Source of the DNA: Pseudomonas japonica
GTDB lineage: Bacteria; Pseudomonadota; Gammaproteobacteria; Pseudomonadales; Pseudomonadaceae
Direction: 5' to 3'
Length of the DNA: 64,000 nucleotides
NCBI RefSeq assembly: GCF_900188455.1
Contig: NZ_FZOL01000025.1
Span: 1 to 64,000 of the forward strand
In this document: positions 62,217 through 64,000 of the stretch, piece after piece
Layout of the letters: every line of letters begins with the position of its first letter
How positions within the stretch are numbered: the stretch's first letter is position 1
Made by a program: the position numbers and the translations under genes
Notes under the pieces: model-generated
Database searches by the model: none
Seen by the model: only the letters and a program-made list of their open reading frames with translations
Told to the model about the DNA's origin: nothing

Positions 62217-64000
62217 ATGCGCCTGTTCCTCTGCGAAAAACCCTCCCAGGCCAAGGATATCGCCAAGGTCCTCGGCGCCAGTCGCCGCGGCGACGGCTGC
62301 TGGGTCGGCACGGGGGTGACGGTGACCTGGTGCATCGGCCACCTGCTGGAGACCGCCCCGCCCGATGCCTACGACGCACGCTACAAGCGCTGGGTGCTGA
62401 CCGACCTGCCGATCGTGCCGCAGCAGTGGAAGATGCAGGTCAAGCCCAAGACCGCCAGCCAGTACAAGGCGGTCAAGCGCCTGCTGGGCGAGGCCACGGA
62501 GCTGGTGATCGCCACCGACGCCGACCGCGAGGGCGAGATGATCGCCCGCGAGCTGGTGGAGCACTGCCGCTATCGCGGGCCGATCCGCCGCCTGTGGCTG
62601 TCCGCGCTGGACGACGCCTCGATCCGCAAGGCCCTGGCCAGCCTCAAGCCCGGCGCCGAGACCTTCAGCCTGTATCACTCGGCCCTGGGCCGCTCCCGCG
62701 CCGACTGGCTGATCGGCATGAACATGAGCCGCCTGTTCACCCTGCTCGGTCGCCAGTCCGGCTACCAGGGCGTGCTGCCGGTGGGCCGGGTGCAGACCCC
62801 GACCCTGCGCCTGGTGGTGGACCGCGACCGCAGCATCGCCGACTTCGTGCCGGTGCCGTTCTGGGCCATCGATGTGCAGCTGGACAGCGACGGCACCCTG
62901 TTCACCGCGCAATGGCGCGCACCGGACGACGCCTGCGACGACCAGGGCCGTTGCCTCAAGCAGGAACTGGCGCAGCAGGCCGCCGCGGCGATGCAGGCAG
63001 CGGGATCGGCGCAGGTGGTCGAGGTCAAGACCGAGCGCGTGCGCGAGGCGGCGCCGCTGCCCTTCGACCTGGGCACCCTGCAGGAAGTCTGCTCGAAGAA
63101 ACTCGGCCTCGGTGCCCAGGAAACCCTGGACATCGCCCAGTCCCTGTACGAAACTCACAAGGTCATCACCTACCCGCGCAGCGACTGCGGCTACCTGCCG
63201 CTGAGCCAGCACGGCGAAGCGCCGGCGATCCTCGCCGCCCTGCACCGCGCCGACCCGAGCCTGGCGCCGTTGCAGCCGCACCTGCAGGCGCAGCGCCGCT
63301 CGCGGGCGTGGAACGATGCCAAGGTCAGTGCCCACCACGGCATCATCCCGACTGCCGCGGCGGTCGCCCCTGAGCGTCTGCCGGGCAAGGCCAAGGCGGT
63401 CTACACCCTGATTCGCGCACGTTATCTGGCGCAGTTCCTGCCCAACCACGAATACGACCGCACCCAGGCCGACTTCGACTGCGCGGGCCAGGCTCTGCGC
63501 GCGGTGGGCAAGCAGATCGTCGAGCCGGGCTGGCGCCGTGCCCTGCCGGAAGCCCTCACGCCGCCGAAAGGCCGTGAGGCCCCCGCGCCGCAAGTGCTGC
63601 CAGCCTTGCGCAAGGATCAGTGGTGCGCGGTGCGCGACCTGGCCCTGAAAGACCTGTGGACCCAACCACCCAAGCCCTTCACCGAAGGCGACCTGATCAA
63701 GGCGATGAAGAACGTCGCCAGGCTGGTGGACGATCCGCGACTCAAGCAGAAGCTCAAGGACACCACCGGCATCGGCACCGAGGCGACCCGCGCGGGAATC
63801 ATCCAGGGCCTGCTCGATCGTGGCTACCTGGTGAAGAACGGCAAGGCCCTCAGCGCGACGCCAGCCGCCTTCAGCCTGATCGACGCGGTACCGCGGGCCA
63901 TCGCCGACCCGGGCACCACGGCGATCTGGGAACAGGCGCTGGACATGGTGCAGAGCGGCGAAATGACCCTGGAAACCTTCGTCGCCAAGCAGTCGGCGTG
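62217..64000 (+). CDS. topB: DNA topoisomerase III, N-terminal part (runs off window)
   Basis: About 594 residues are present; the gene continues past position 64000. TopB is a type IA topoisomerase that unlinks DNA. Landmarks are the Toprim start LFLCEKPSQAKDIAKVLG, the metal triad in ATDADREGEM (Asp101, Asp103, Glu105), GRVQTPTLRLVVDRD and the catalytic Tyr319 in VITYPRSDCGYLP, then GIGTEATRAGIIQGLLDRGYL. Start ATG 62217 has no strong ribosome site but matches the usual N-terminus. No integrative-element genes adjoin it, so a chromosomal housekeeping copy is likely. Confidence 0.95.
   Translation, partial: MRLFLCEKPSQAKDIAKVLGASRRGDGCWVGTGVTVTWCIGHLLETAPPDAYDARYKRWVLTDLPIVPQQWKMQVKPKTASQYKAVKRLLGEATELVIATDADREGEMIARELVEHCRYRGPIRRLWLSALDDASIRKALASLKPGAETFSLYHSALGRSRADWLIGMNMSRLFTLLGRQSGYQGVLPVGRVQTPTLRLVVDRDRSIADFVPVPFWAIDVQLDSDGTLFTAQWRAPDDACDDQGRCLKQELAQQAAAAMQAAGSAQVVEVKTERVREAAPLPFDLGTLQEVCSKKLGLGAQETLDIAQSLYETHKVITYPRSDCGYLPLSQHGEAPAILAALHRADPSLAPLQPHLQAQRRSRAWNDAKVSAHHGIIPTAAAVAPERLPGKAKAVYTLIRARYLAQFLPNHEYDRTQADFDCAGQALRAVGKQIVEPGWRRALPEALTPPKGREAPAPQVLPALRKDQWCAVRDLALKDLWTQPPKPFTEGDLIKAMKNVARLVDDPRLKQKLKDTTGIGTEATRAGIIQGLLDRGYLVKNGKALSATPAAFSLIDAVPRAIADPGTTAIWEQALDMVQSGEMTLETFVAKQSA

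Overview
The window comes from a GC-rich gammaproteobacterium, almost certainly a Pseudomonas of the fluorescens/putida lineage. The evidence is the gacA-uvrC-pgsA-tRNA-Gly block with a TTG-started gacA, eleven Pseudomonas-type paired REP elements (REPINs) between genes, an intact hpa (homoprotocatechuate) catabolic cluster with hpaR and hpaA, and feaR. No plasmid or phage backbone, CRISPR array or intact transposase is visible. Assignments rest on reading translations and motifs by eye; no database search was run.

Layout. 1-4765 (minus): an amine or amino-acid utilisation operon reading permease, aldehyde dehydrogenase, class III aminotransferase, then a porin cut by the window edge. 5020-5418: a hotdog thioesterase. 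5714-12014 (minus): a tightly coupled seven-gene operon of thermostable-hemolysin-like protein, AMP-ligase, haem-oxygenase-like diiron protein, SDR, periplasmic TPR protein, response regulator and histidine kinase. An 11-bp tandem repeat typical of OmpR-family sites lies in its promoter. 12147-18005: a more unusual, partly AT-richer stretch ending at tRNA-Gly. It holds a WYL regulator divergent from an unknown gene with a palindrome between them, a stand-alone homoserine dehydrogenase, a small relic repeat of that gene next to a group II intron-like 3' end, and a secreted BON/MORN-like protein. 18158-21430: terminator, tRNA-Gly, pgsA, uvrC, gacA (core genome).

21565-28465: an XRE regulator, GNAT and DUF488 genes, a PiT phosphate transporter, then a sigma-54 activator divergent from a lipase/LLM-monooxygenase pair that carries a good -24/-12 promoter. 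28482-37440: the hpa cluster (hpaA, G1, G2, E, D, F, X, H, I, R), which takes homoprotocatechuate through extradiol meta-cleavage, dehydrogenation, isomerisation, decarboxylation, hydration and aldol cleavage. The 4-HPA hydroxylase hpaBC is not in the window. Matching GTTAA-N4-TTAAC boxes lie before hpaG1 and hpaR. 37649-44076: cupin, TetR, FeaR, an APC permease with a DUF3156 protein, a thioesterase and small conserved genes. 44194-49417: a LysR regulator divergent from a Gfo/Idh, MHS transporter, type II dehydroquinase, Gfo/Idh operon, probably for quinate-like compounds.

49637-64000: a second EF-G, a delta-60 repeat protein, a SulP transporter, a MetY-type enzyme, a three-gene set of flavin amine oxidase, 2-oxo-acid decarboxylase and large periplasmic TPR protein, and the start of topB.

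The strongest candidates for an undescribed system are the diiron/AMP-ligase/hemolysin operon with its own two-component system (5714-12080), the WYL-controlled unknown gene (12147-14189), and the oxidase/decarboxylase/His-rich TPR trio (56489-61962).
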